The position numbers and the translations under genes are program-made. 27,076 nt of DNA from Streptomyces roseochromogenus subsp. oscitans DS 12.976. Its GTDB lineage: Bacteria > Actinomycetota > Actinomycetes > Streptomycetales > Streptomycetaceae. Where the stretch lies: the NCBI RefSeq assembly GCF_000497445.1, contig NZ_CM002285.1, positions 4,070,806-4,097,881 on the forward strand, given 5' to 3'. The notes under the pieces are model-generated. The model had not been told where the DNA came from. It ran no database searches and was given only the letters and a program-made list of their open reading frames with translations. Below, one piece after another: positions 7,043-14,446 of the stretch (position 1 is its first letter; each line of letters begins with the position of its first letter).

Positions 7043-8362
7043 GTGACGGATGAGACGGCACCGGAAGCTGAACCGCCCGGACGCACCAGGGGCACCGGGC
7101 ACGACGCACGCGCCCGACCCGGCCGGCGTGACGGTACGGGTCTGCGCGGCTGGCGTGAAGCGACCGAGGCGGCGCTGTACGGGCCCGGCGGTTTCTACCG
7201 CCGCCCGGAGGGCCCGGCCGCCCACTTCCGTACGTCCGTGCACGCCTCCCCGCTGTTCGCGCAGGCCGTGGCCCGGCTGCTGTGCCGGGTCGACGAGGCG
7301 CTGGGACGACCCTCGGCACTGGACTTCGTCGACATGGGCGCGGGGCGCGGCGAGCTGGTCACCGGAGTCCTGGCCGCCCTGCCCGCCGACGTGTCCGCCC
7401 GCACGCGCGCGTACGCCGTCGAACTCGCCGACCGCCCGGCCGGACTGGACGAACGGATCACCTGGCAGGACACGCCCCCAGCCGCCGTCACAGGGCTGCT
7501 GTTCGCCAACGAGTGGCTGGACAACGTGCCCGTGGACGTCGCCGAGGCCGGCCCCGCGGGCGTGCCCCGGCTGGTGCTCGTCGCCGACGACGGCACCGAG
7601 CAGCTCGGGGAGCCGGTGACCGGCGCGGAGGCGGAGTGGCTCGCCCGGTGGTGGCCGCTGCCGGCCGAGGAGGGGCTGCGCGCGGAGATCGGGCTGCCCC
7701 GGGACCTGGCGTGGGCGTCGGCGGTGGACCGGGTGGCGCGCGGGCTCGCGGTGGCCGTGGACTACGCGCACACCGTCGACACGCGTCCCCCGTTCGGGAC
7801 GCTCACCGGCTTCAGGGAGGGGCGCGAGACGGCGCCCGTGCCGGACGGGTCGTGCGACATCACGGCGCATGTCGCACTGGACGCGTGCGCGGCGGCCCCC
7901 ACGGCGCACATGCGCTCGTGCGCGCCCTGGGACGCAGCGCGCACGACTCTCGACACGGCGCGCAGGCTCGGGGATACGGCGCGCGATCTGCAGAACACGA
8001 CGCACATCCCCTCTGACGCGTCCGGCCCGGCGTCCGGCAGGGCTCGCACGCCGCATAGGGGGGCGCGCACAACCTCAGGGGCAGCGCAGAATCCGGCGTG
8101 CACGCCCTCTGGCGCGCCGCAGCCTCCCCACGGCACAGCGCGCACGCTGCCTCCCGCACGCCTTCTCACGCAACGCGCTGCTCTGCGCGCCCTGGACATC
8201 ACCGGCGCACGCCCCCCGCTCGCGCTGGCCTCCACGGACCCCTCCGCCTACGTGCGCGCCCTCGCGAGCGCCGGCGAAGCCGCCGAACTCACCGCCCCGG
8301 GCGGTCTCGGCGACTTCGGCTGGCTGGTCCAGCCGGTTGGAATTCCGGACCCGCTCGCCTGA
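7043..8362 (+). CDS. SAM-dependent methyltransferase, MidA/NDUFAF7 family (COG1565-like)
   Basis: 439 residues from a GTG at 7043. The SAM-binding motif is [17 protein letters not shown] (about 94-110). Family-specific stretches follow: [13 protein letters not shown] (154-166, the ANE-DxxPV motif), [10 protein letters not shown] (234-243), [10 protein letters not shown] (252-261) and [11 protein letters not shown] (271-281). In eukaryotes this family (NDUFAF7/MidA) symmetrically dimethylates an arginine of the complex I subunit NDUFS2, the NuoD orthologue. Here the gene is convergent with a nuoD paralogue 23 nt away, so that paralogue is an attractive candidate substrate; this is inference. 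Residues about 285-372 are a Thr/Ala/Arg/Pro-rich, low-complexity insertion (DNA 7895-8158, with recurrent GCGCGCA cores) between [10 protein letters not shown] and [11 protein letters not shown]. Confidence 0.88.
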   Translation: MTDETAPEAEPPGRTRGTGHDARARPGRRDGTGLRGWREATEAALYGPGGFYRRPEGPAAHFRTSVHASPLFAQAVARLLCRVDEALGRPSALDFVDMGAGRGELVTGVLAALPADVSARTRAYAVELADRPAGLDERITWQDTPPAAVTGLLFANEWLDNVPVDVAEAGPAGVPRLVLVADDGTEQLGEPVTGAEAEWLARWWPLPAEEGLRAEIGLPRDLAWASAVDRVARGLAVAVDYAHTVDTRPPFGTLTGFREGRETAPVPDGSCDITAHVALDACAAAPTAHMRSCAPWDAARTTLDTARRLGDTARDLQNTTHIPSDASGPASGRARTPHRGARTTSGAAQNPACTPSGAPQPPHGTARTLPPARLLTQRAALRALDITGARPPLALASTDPSAYVRALASAGEAAELTAPGGLGDFGWLVQPVGIPDPLA

Positions 8363-8385
8363 GCCAGTCGGCTTCCGGGGCCGCC

Positions 8386-9537
8386 CTATTTGTCGATGTC
8401 GCCGACCACGAAGAACATCGAGCCCAGGATCGCCACCATGTCCGCCACCAGTGTCCCCGGCAGCAGTTCGGTCAGCGCCTGGATGTTGTTGTACGACGCG
8501 GAGCGCAGCTTCAGCCGGTACGGCGTCTTCTCGCCCTTGCTGACCAGGTAGTAGCCGTTGATGCCGAGCGGGTTCTCGGTCCACGCGTACGTGTGCCCCT
8601 CAGGGGCCTTCAGCACCTTCGGCAGCCGCTGGTTGATCGGCCCGGGCGGCAGTTCGGCGAGCCGGTCCAAGCAGGCGTCGGCGAGGTCGAGCGCGTTGTG
8701 GGTCTGCTCCAGGAGCACCTCGAAGCGGGCGAGGCAGTCGCCCTCGCTCCGGGTGACGACCTTCAGGGTGTCCTGGAGATCGCCGTACGCCAGGTACGGC
8801 TCGTCACGGCGCAGGTCGAAGTCGACGCCCGAGGCGCGCGCGATGGGCCCGCTCACGCCGTAGGCGTGCACGGTCTCCGGCGTCATCGCGCCGACTCCGC
8901 GCGTGCGCCCCCGGAAGATCTCGTTGCCGAGCACCAGGTCGTCGAAGACGTCCATGCGCGAGCGCACGTCGGCGACGGCGGCACGCGCGCGTGCGGTCCA
9001 GCCGGCCGGCAGGTCCTCCTTGAGGCCGCCGACGCGGTTGAACATGTAGTGCATACGGCCGCCGGAGACCTCCTCCATGACGTTCTGGAGCACTTCGCGC
9101 TCGCGGAACGCATAGAACACCGGGGTGATGCCGCCCAGCTCCAGCGGGTAGGAGCCGAGGAACATCAGATGGTTCAGGACGCGGTTCAGCTCGGCGAGCA
9201 ACGTGCGCGTCCACACCGCGCGCTCGGGCACCTCCATGCCGAGCATCCGCTCCACGGCGAGGACCACACCCAGCTCGTTCGAGAACGCCGACAGCCAGTC
9301 GTGGCGGTTGGCGAGCACGATGATCTGCCGGTAGTCGCGCGCCTCGAAGAGCTTCTCGGCGCCGCGGTGCATATAGCCGATCACCGGCTCCGCGCGCACG
9401 ATGCGCTCCCCGTCCAGCACGAGCCTGAGCCGCAGCACGCCGTGCGTGGACGGATGCTGGGGCCCGATATTGAGCACCATGTCGGTGCTCTCTGCAGCAC
9501 CGCCGATCCCGACCGTGGTCTCCGTCGTAGGAGTCAT
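8386..9537 (-). CDS. nuoD2: Orphan NADH-quinone oxidoreductase 49-kDa subunit paralogue (NuoD2)
   Basis: 383 residues from the ATG at 9537; the open frame runs much further upstream but overlaps the PH-domain genes, and homology begins here. The family signature [13 protein letters not shown] (25-37) and the [10 protein letters not shown] motif (56-65) are clear, and the protein ends in FFVVGDIDK as NuoD proteins do. No other nuo gene is adjacent, so it is not part of a complete complex I operon. By my alignment to bovine NDUFS2, the quinone-site His59 is kept (His32) and Arg85 is kept (Arg58), but Tyr108 is Trp81 and Asp160 is Glu133. It may be an alternative subunit or a repurposed scaffold. 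A MidA-type methyltransferase gene converges on it. Confidence 0.93.
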   Translation of the reverse strand: MTPTTETTVGIGGAAESTDMVLNIGPQHPSTHGVLRLRLVLDGERIVRAEPVIGYMHRGAEKLFEARDYRQIIVLANRHDWLSAFSNELGVVLAVERMLGMEVPERAVWTRTLLAELNRVLNHLMFLGSYPLELGGITPVFYAFREREVLQNVMEEVSGGRMHYMFNRVGGLKEDLPAGWTARARAAVADVRSRMDVFDDLVLGNEIFRGRTRGVGAMTPETVHAYGVSGPIARASGVDFDLRRDEPYLAYGDLQDTLKVVTRSEGDCLARFEVLLEQTHNALDLADACLDRLAELPPGPINQRLPKVLKAPEGHTYAWTENPLGINGYYLVSKGEKTPYRLKLRSASYNNIQALTELLPGTLVADMVAILGSMFFVVGDIDK

Positions 9538-9556
9538 GGCCCCAGTTTCCCCTACG

Positions 9557-9562
9557 TACGCT
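9557..9562 (+). promoter_or_regulatory. -10 box of a probable leaderless promoter for the first PH-domain gene
   Basis: TACGCT is followed by 6 nt and the ATG at 9569. It lies in a 31-nt gap from the divergent nuoD2 start, so the two promoters must overlap. Confidence 0.6.
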
Positions 9563-9568
9563 GGGCCC

Positions 9569-10072
9569 ATGGAAACGGGGAGCCCGGAGGAGACCGGGAT
9601 ACCGGGGGACGAGCTCGTGTGGCGGGGGCTGCAGCCCGCTCTGGTGCGGGTGCGCCGGCTGCTCATGGTCCTGTGGGCGGCGGTGCTCGCGGTCGCCACC
9701 GCTCTGCTGCTGGGCCTGCTCGTGGGCCCTGTGTGGGCGGCCTTCGCGCTGCTGCCACTGGCCTTCGCCGCCTGGTGCTGGAGGCTGCTGGGACGCAACT
9801 GGCGCTCGTGGCGGTACGCCGAGCGCGCGGACGACCTGCTGATCAGCCGCGGTGTCCTGTGGCGTGAGGAGACGGTGGTGCCGTACGGGCGGATGCAGCT
9901 GGTGGAGGTCACCTCCGGGCCCATCGAGCGGCGCTTCGGGCTGGCGACCGTGCAGCTGCACACGGCGGCCGCCGCGACCGACGCCACCATCCCCGGCCTG
10001 GACCCGGCCGAGGCGGAACGGCTGCGCGACCGGCTCACCGAGCTGGGCGAGGCGCGATCGGCGGGCCTGTGA
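9569..10072 (+). CDS. Bacterial PH-domain membrane protein, YdbS-like
   Basis: 167 residues from the ATG at 9569. Two adjacent membrane segments (about 30-50 and 52-72, [19 protein letters not shown] and [18 protein letters not shown]) precede one bPH_2 (formerly DUF304) domain: [30 protein letters not shown], then the [12 protein letters not shown] strand. YdbS and YdbT form a two-gene unit in bacilli that has been linked to resistance to cyclic bacteriocins; here the pair has the same layout, with the one-domain protein first. The stop overlaps the start of the next gene (GTGA at 10069-10072), so the two are translationally coupled and probably act together at the membrane. The exact role is unknown. 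Confidence 0.9.
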   Translation: METGSPEETGIPGDELVWRGLQPALVRVRRLLMVLWAAVLAVATALLLGLLVGPVWAAFALLPLAFAAWCWRLLGRNWRSWRYAERADDLLISRGVLWREETVVPYGRMQLVEVTSGPIERRFGLATVQLHTAAAATDATIPGLDPAEAERLRDRLTELGEARSAGL

Positions 10073-11538
10073 CAACCCGGGACCACGGCGACATCCCGCG
10101 CGCCGCAACCCACGCAGACAGCACAGCCTGCATAGGCACCACGAACCGCGTGAGCGGCGCAGACGCCACAGCGGCCGTGGCGGGCGCCGGGGGCGCGGAG
10201 GGCATAGCGGGCGCTGGGAGTGCGGAGGGTACTGAGGGGCGCGCGGCCGTCAGCGAGCGCCGGCTGCATCCCGTCACGCCCTTCCGGCGGGCGTGGGCGC
10301 CGATCGCCGTACTCGCCGGATGGGCCGTGCACGACCCGGACGGAGCGCAGCAGCAGCTGGCGCGGCTGACCACCACCATGCTGCTGCTCGGGCTCGCGGT
10401 GCTGGTACCGGTGGCCGGCCTCTACGGTTTCCTGTCCTGGTGGTTCACGCACTACGCGGTCACCGACACCGAACTGCGCATCCGGACCGGCCTGTTGTTC
10501 CGGCGCACCGCGCACATCCGGCTGGAGCGCATCCAGGCCGTGGACGTCTCCCGTCCGCTCCTCGCGCGCGTGGCGGGCGTGGCGAAGCTGCGGATCGACG
10601 TCGTGGGTACGGACGACAAGGACGAACTCGCATTCCTGGGCGAGCGGGAGGCACGCGCCCTCCGCGCGGAGCTGCTCGCGCGCGCCGCGGGTTTCGCGCC
10701 CGAGACGGCGCGTGAAGTCGGTGAGGCGCCGGCGCACGAGCTCATGCGCGTGCCCCCACGCGCACTGGCGCTCTCCTTGGTGCTGACGGGCGCCACTTGG
10801 GGCTCGCTGTGCGCCGCGCTCGTCGTACCGACCGTGCTCTGGCTCACCACCCACAACCTGTGGTCGGTCCTCGCCACGGCCCTCCCGCTGTTCGGCGCGG
10901 CCGGCGCGAGCAGCGCGGGACGGTTCGCCGGCGAGTTCGACTGGAAGGTGAGCGAGTCACCGGACGGACTGCGCATCGACCACGGGCTGCTCGACCGTAC
11001 GCACGAGACGGTCCCGCCCGGCCGGGTGCAGACCGTGCGGTTCGTGGAGCCGCTGCTGTGGCGGCGGCTCGGCTGGGTGCGGGTGGAACTGGACGTGGCC
11101 GGGTCCGCCAACTCGGTGCTGGTGCCGGTCGCCCCGCGCCCGATCGCCGAGTCGGTCGTCGCACGCGTGCTGCACGGCGTGACCGTGCCGCAGGAGCAGG
11201 CGCGGCCGCCGCGGCGGGCCCGCTGGTGCGTGCCGGTGTGGTGGCGCGGGCACGGCCTCGCGGTCACCGACACGGTGTTCGCCGCCCGGCACGGCCTGCT
11301 GCGTCGCAGGCTCTCGCTGGTCCCGCACGCCAAGGTGCAGAGCGTTCGGCTGAGCCAGGGTCCCTGGCAGCGCCTCTGGCGCCTCGCGGACGTCCATGTG
11401 GACACGGGGGCGGACAAGACCGTGAAGGCCTGCCTGCGGGACGCCCAGGAGGCCGCGCGGCTCCTGCACGCCCAGGCGGAGAGGTCCCGTACGGGCCGCA
11501 GGGACGCCCGCCCCGACCGCTGGATGACCTCGGGATGA
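10069..11538 (+). CDS. Multi-domain bacterial PH-domain membrane protein, YdbT-like
   Basis: 489 residues from the GTG overlapping the previous stop. Residues 1-65 are Ala/Gly-rich and variable, partly made of a 27-bp imperfect tandem duplication (10180-10206, 10207-10233). Membrane segments follow (for example [20 protein letters not shown]) and then three bPH_2-type domains. The first starts at [20 protein letters not shown] and runs into LERIQAVDV. The second is around [21 protein letters not shown]. The third is around [18 protein letters not shown] and [11 protein letters not shown] further membrane pair ([20 protein letters not shown] and [15 protein letters not shown]) lies between domains 1 and 2. 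This matches the YdbT architecture. It is presumed to form an envelope complex with the YdbS-like partner; a role in antimicrobial-peptide tolerance is inference. Confidence 0.9.
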   Translation: MTTRDHGDIPRAATHADSTACIGTTNRVSGADATAAVAGAGGAEGIAGAGSAEGTEGRAAVSERRLHPVTPFRRAWAPIAVLAGWAVHDPDGAQQQLARLTTTMLLLGLAVLVPVAGLYGFLSWWFTHYAVTDTELRIRTGLLFRRTAHIRLERIQAVDVSRPLLARVAGVAKLRIDVVGTDDKDELAFLGEREARALRAELLARAAGFAPETAREVGEAPAHELMRVPPRALALSLVLTGATWGSLCAALVVPTVLWLTTHNLWSVLATALPLFGAAGASSAGRFAGEFDWKVSESPDGLRIDHGLLDRTHETVPPGRVQTVRFVEPLLWRRLGWVRVELDVAGSANSVLVPVAPRPIAESVVARVLHGVTVPQEQARPPRRARWCVPVWWRGHGLAVTDTVFAARHGLLRRRLSLVPHAKVQSVRLSQGPWQRLWRLADVHVDTGADKTVKACLRDAQEAARLLHAQAERSRTGRRDARPDRWMTSG

Positions 11539-11578
11539 CACGAGGCCCGGCTCCCTGTGCGGGAAGCCGGGCCTCGTG
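11539..11578. terminator. Strong bidirectional hairpin between convergent genes
   Basis: Arms CACGAGGCCCGGCT and AGCCGGGCCTCGTG pair perfectly over 14 bp, and the stem continues CCC/GGG after a one-base bulge, leaving a 5-nt loop. It begins one base after the YdbT-like stop and ends 16 nt before the stop of the convergent gene, so it probably terminates both transcripts. There is no T-run, which is usual for streptomycete terminators. Confidence 0.88.
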
Positions 11579-11594
11579 CCTGCCTGGTGAGAGC

Positions 11595-13079
11595 TCAGGA
11601 AGCCGCGCTGCGCAGCCCCTGGACGTCGATCTGCTCGGTCTCGTCGTGCGCGGTCAGGTCGATGACCTGGCTGACGCCGTCCTCCTGCGCACCGGCGGGC
11701 TTGAACTCGGCCTCGGCCTCGGCCTTGTGCACAGCGAGGGCCTCCGGGCCCACGACGTCGGCGAGATCCTCGTTCTGCACGGAGTCCAGCGCGGCCTTCG
11801 GTGCGCCCTTCTGGGTGCCGAAGAAGTCGAAACCGCCCTCGACCATCGGCCGCCGCGCGGGCGCGGCCGGTACGACGGCCACCGCGGTCGGCACCGTGAA
11901 GTGCCCGGCGGGCGGCCGGCCCACGGGCTTGACGGGCTCGGCCGGGACCGTGGGTGTGGCGGCCGCGCGCGTGTGCCCGTCGGCCGCCAGGGGCTGCCCC
12001 TGCGCCTCGTCCTCCTTCGCGGCCGGCGCACCGGCATCGCTCCGAGGACCGCCGGCACCGTCCGTCACACCTTCGACCGCGCCTTTGCCGGCGCTTTTTC
12101 CGGCGCCTGTCTCGGTGCCCTCTGCGGCGACGTCTCGCGCGGCTTCCGCAGTGCCCTCCGAAGTGCCCTCCGAACGGGCGGAATCGGCCGTAGCCGCATC
12201 AGACCTGCGGACATCGGCCTTGCCCGCCGGGACAGCGCCCGCATCGGCCACAGCCTCGTCGACTTCGGCATCGGCACATACCTCGGGAGCCACCGCCTCC
12301 GGAGCCGTACCTCCAGGAACCACAGCCTCGGAACCCGGAGCCTTGGAAGCCTCGTCGCCCTCGGGAGCCACCGCCTCCGCGGCTTCCGGCACGGACTCGG
12401 ACGGGGCCTCGCCGGCCTCGCCGTCGAAACGCGCCAGAGCCGTCAGGGCGCTCCGGTACAGCCGTGCGCCCTCGGGCGAGAACACGGCCTGCGCCGTCGG
12501 CTCGCCCCCGGCGTCCACCCCGGCCTCACCTGCTGCCTCGGTGGCCTCGTCCGCCGCCTCCGTCCCGAGCGGTTCCGGTGCGGGGCGACGCGCGGGCGGC
12601 AGCGCGGGCGAGGACGACGGTACGGCCGCCTCGATCTCCAGCAGGCGACGTCCCTCCAGGGCGCTCGCGCGCTCGGTCTCCGCGGTGGCGTACCGGCGCA
12701 GCAGGGCCGCGTGCTCGTTGCGCAGGCCCGCCAGCTCCGTGCGCTTGGCGCGCAGCCGCTGCTCGAGCTTCGTGCGCAGTTCGCGCGACTCCTCCAGGTC
12801 GGTCTCCAGTTCGGCGACCCGTTCCTCGTACCGCCATTCGTCGCCGGCACGCGCGCGTGTGAGCTCGGCGACCCGCTTGCCCGCCTGCGTGTCCCAGCGG
12901 CGCATCACGACCGCGCCGACGACCGCCGTCGCGGCGGCCGCACCGGCCAGGGCGCGCAGCACCATGGCCTCGGAGAACACCCAGGGACCCAGCGCGCAGA
13001 CGACGGAGACACCGGCGATCGCCGAGGCAGGCAACAGCCGGTGCAGAGGTGGGGAATGGCGATGGCGTCCACGTGGCAT
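11595..13079 (-). CDS. Membrane-anchored coiled-coil protein of unknown function
   Basis: 494 residues from the ATG at 13079, chosen because TAAGTT lies exactly 7 nt upstream (leaderless pattern) and the longer frame has no better start. Two hydrophobic segments at the N-terminus (about 16-35 and 38-59) are followed by a charged heptad-like region (65-150, with KRVAELTRARAGD, RVAELETDLEESRELRTKLE and RRYATAETERASALEGRR), which I read as a coiled coil. From about 155 to 400 the protein is Ala/Glu/Pro/Gly-rich and probably disordered. The last 90 residues regain order (VEGGFDFFGTQKGAPKAALDS, VSQVIDLTAHDETEQIDV). The topology suggests a membrane-tethered cytoplasmic scaffold. I do not recognise the family. 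It converges on the PH-domain operon. Confidence 0.8.
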   Translation of the reverse strand: MPRGRHRHSPPLHRLLPASAIAGVSVVCALGPWVFSEAMVLRALAGAAAATAVVGAVVMRRWDTQAGKRVAELTRARAGDEWRYEERVAELETDLEESRELRTKLEQRLRAKRTELAGLRNEHAALLRRYATAETERASALEGRRLLEIEAAVPSSSPALPPARRPAPEPLGTEAADEATEAAGEAGVDAGGEPTAQAVFSPEGARLYRSALTALARFDGEAGEAPSESVPEAAEAVAPEGDEASKAPGSEAVVPGGTAPEAVAPEVCADAEVDEAVADAGAVPAGKADVRRSDAATADSARSEGTSEGTAEAARDVAAEGTETGAGKSAGKGAVEGVTDGAGGPRSDAGAPAAKEDEAQGQPLAADGHTRAAATPTVPAEPVKPVGRPPAGHFTVPTAVAVVPAAPARRPMVEGGFDFFGTQKGAPKAALDSVQNEDLADVVGPEALAVHKAEAEAEFKPAGAQEDGVSQVIDLTAHDETEQIDVQGLRSAAS

Positions 13080-13086
13080 GGCCAGA

Positions 13087-13092
13087 AACTTA
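13087..13092 (-). promoter_or_regulatory. -10 box of a probable leaderless promoter for the coiled-coil protein gene
   Basis: TAAGTT on the minus strand lies 7 nt before the ATG at 13079. No Shine-Dalgarno is visible. Confidence 0.55.
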
Positions 13093-13120
13093 CCGCGCGT
13101 AGGCGAATCGTGGGCCCCCG

Positions 13121-13158
13121 CCCCGTAAAAACACGGCCACATCACCGGTTTTACGGGG
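13121..13158. promoter_or_regulatory. 10-bp-arm inverted repeat between the esterase and coiled-coil genes
   Basis: Arms CCCCGTAAAA (13121-13130) and TTTTACGGGG (13149-13158) pair perfectly across an 18-nt spacer. The arms are AT-richer than their surroundings. On the minus strand the element lies after the esterase stop and before the coiled-coil gene's -10 box, so it could be a terminator for the first or an operator for the second. The long spacer and absence of a T-run favour an operator slightly. Confidence 0.5.
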
Positions 13159-13176
13159 TGTCAGGCCCAGAGGGGT

Positions 13177-14304
13177 TCAGTGGGCGACCAACCGGGTGCT
13201 GAGCCACTGGAGCGTGCTGGGGATCTCCCGCTTCCAGGTGTTGAAGTTGTGCCCGCCGCTCGGAAGGATGATCGACGAAATCCTGGTCACGTTCGTGTCC
13301 TGCACGCTCTTGATGAATTTGAGCGTGTCCTTGTAATTGTGCTCACCGACCTTGCTGCTGGTGACCAGCAGCGACGTCTCGGGCGGGGTCAGATTCTTGA
13401 TCGTCCAGAAGAGGTCGGCACGATTCTGCAGGTTCTTGTTGCCGTGGAAGAGATCCCCGGTGGTGGGGTCGATCGGCGCCTTGTAGTAGGGCGAAAGGCC
13501 CGCGGCGGCCGCGTACGAACCCGGGTGGTGCATGGCGATCTTCAGAGCGCAGTACCCGCCGGTCGAGTCGCCGACGATGCCCCAGCTGGCGGGGGTCTTG
13601 TCGACCCGGTAGTGGGCCATCACCGAGTCGCGCAGGTCCTTTGCGAAGAAGGTCTCGGCCTGCGGGCCACCGGGAACGTCGACGCACTCGGTGTCCCGCG
13701 GCGGCGCCACGGTCGGCCGCATCATCACCAGGATCATCGGCTGCATCTTGCCCTGCTTGGACAGCTGCTGCGCCGTACTGGGGTAGTGCAGCTTGTCCAC
13801 CAGCGCCTGAGCCGTACCGGGGTAACCGGTGAGGACGACGGACACCGGGAACTTGCGCGCGTGGTTCTGCGGCTGGAAGTACTCCGGAGGCAGGTACACG
13901 AACGCCGGCGTGGCGATGTGGGTCGTACGGCCGATGATGTCGACCTTCTGGACCTGCCCGGCCACCTGCGGCAGCGCGCTGCTCACACCGATGACCCGGG
14001 ATGTGGAGACCACCTGTATGGGGCTGTTGCCGCCGCCGCCGGCTATGTGGTCGACGACCACCCCCTGGCCGTTCTCCTGGCCGAACAGGTCGGCCCAGCT
14101 GGCGTAGAACCCGAAGGTCTGGTTGGCGGCGAGGCCCACGGAGCCGAAGATCACCAGCTGCGTGGCGAGCAACAGCCCGATCCGTCCGCTGACTGCGCGC
14201 CAGCTCTGCCGTGCCAGGCGTGGCCAAAGCCACACCGTGGCGGCGAACAGAACGGCGGCGGCGATGACCGCCAGCACCAGCACCTTATTGCTCGTGAGAC
14301 CCAT
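13177..14304 (-). CDS. Exported alpha/beta-hydrolase, antigen 85 / esterase D-like
   Basis: 375 residues from the ATG at 14304 with AGGAAG about 6 nt upstream. Two membrane helices at the N-terminus (about 7-27 and 41-60) place the catalytic domain outside the cell. The hydrolase fold shows FPVSVVLTGYPG, the nucleophile elbow WGIVGDSTGGYCALK (Ser247), the probable acid Glu321 in SSKVGEHNY, and His352 in PSGGHNFNTW. The family includes mycobacterial antigen 85 and many esterases. It is divergent from an MprF-like aminoacyl-lipid synthase. In Corynebacterium glutamicum and Pseudomonas aeruginosa, comparable synthases are paired with extracytoplasmic hydrolases that remove the amino acid from lipid, so that role is plausible here. 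The substrate is not shown by the sequence. Confidence 0.88.
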   Translation of the reverse strand: MGLTSNKVLVLAVIAAAVLFAATVWLWPRLARQSWRAVSGRIGLLLATQLVIFGSVGLAANQTFGFYASWADLFGQENGQGVVVDHIAGGGGNSPIQVVSTSRVIGVSSALPQVAGQVQKVDIIGRTTHIATPAFVYLPPEYFQPQNHARKFPVSVVLTGYPGTAQALVDKLHYPSTAQQLSKQGKMQPMILVMMRPTVAPPRDTECVDVPGGPQAETFFAKDLRDSVMAHYRVDKTPASWGIVGDSTGGYCALKIAMHHPGSYAAAAGLSPYYKAPIDPTTGDLFHGNKNLQNRADLFWTIKNLTPPETSLLVTSSKVGEHNYKDTLKFIKSVQDTNVTRISSIILPSGGHNFNTWKREIPSTLQWLSTRLVAH

Positions 14305-14446
14305 GGGCTACTTCCTGCCTGCGCTTTCCGCCCGGCACAGCCCACGCGTCGTTGCGAGGGCTTGCCCGGGGCTTTCCTTGACCTTTGACCCGACTTTCCG
14401 GCGGGGAGTGAACCTCTCTCCCCGAGACACCGTCCTAGAGGGCGCA
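14305..14446. promoter_or_regulatory. Divergent control region of the esterase and MprF-like genes
   Basis: This 142-nt gap holds two TTGACC hexamers 7 bp apart (14378-14383 and 14385-14390) facing the MprF-like gene, and a hairpin with arms GGGGAG (14403-14408) and CTCCCC (14418-14423) shortly before its start. No clear -10 stands at 17-18 bp from either hexamer. The shared region would allow co-regulation of the two genes. Confidence 0.45.

Noticed and set aside
9538..10854. Upstream extension of the nuoD2 frame to 822 residues
   Set aside because: NuoD homology starts at 9537, and the extension is antisense to the two PH-domain genes.
10797..13202. 801-residue plus-strand frame
   Set aside because: It crosses the strong terminator at 11539-11578 and is a shadow of the YdbT-like and coiled-coil genes, with no recognisable motif.
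14123..14446. 5' extension of the MprF-like frame into the esterase gene
   Set aside because: It would overlap the esterase coding region antisense; a ribosome site supports the start at 14447.
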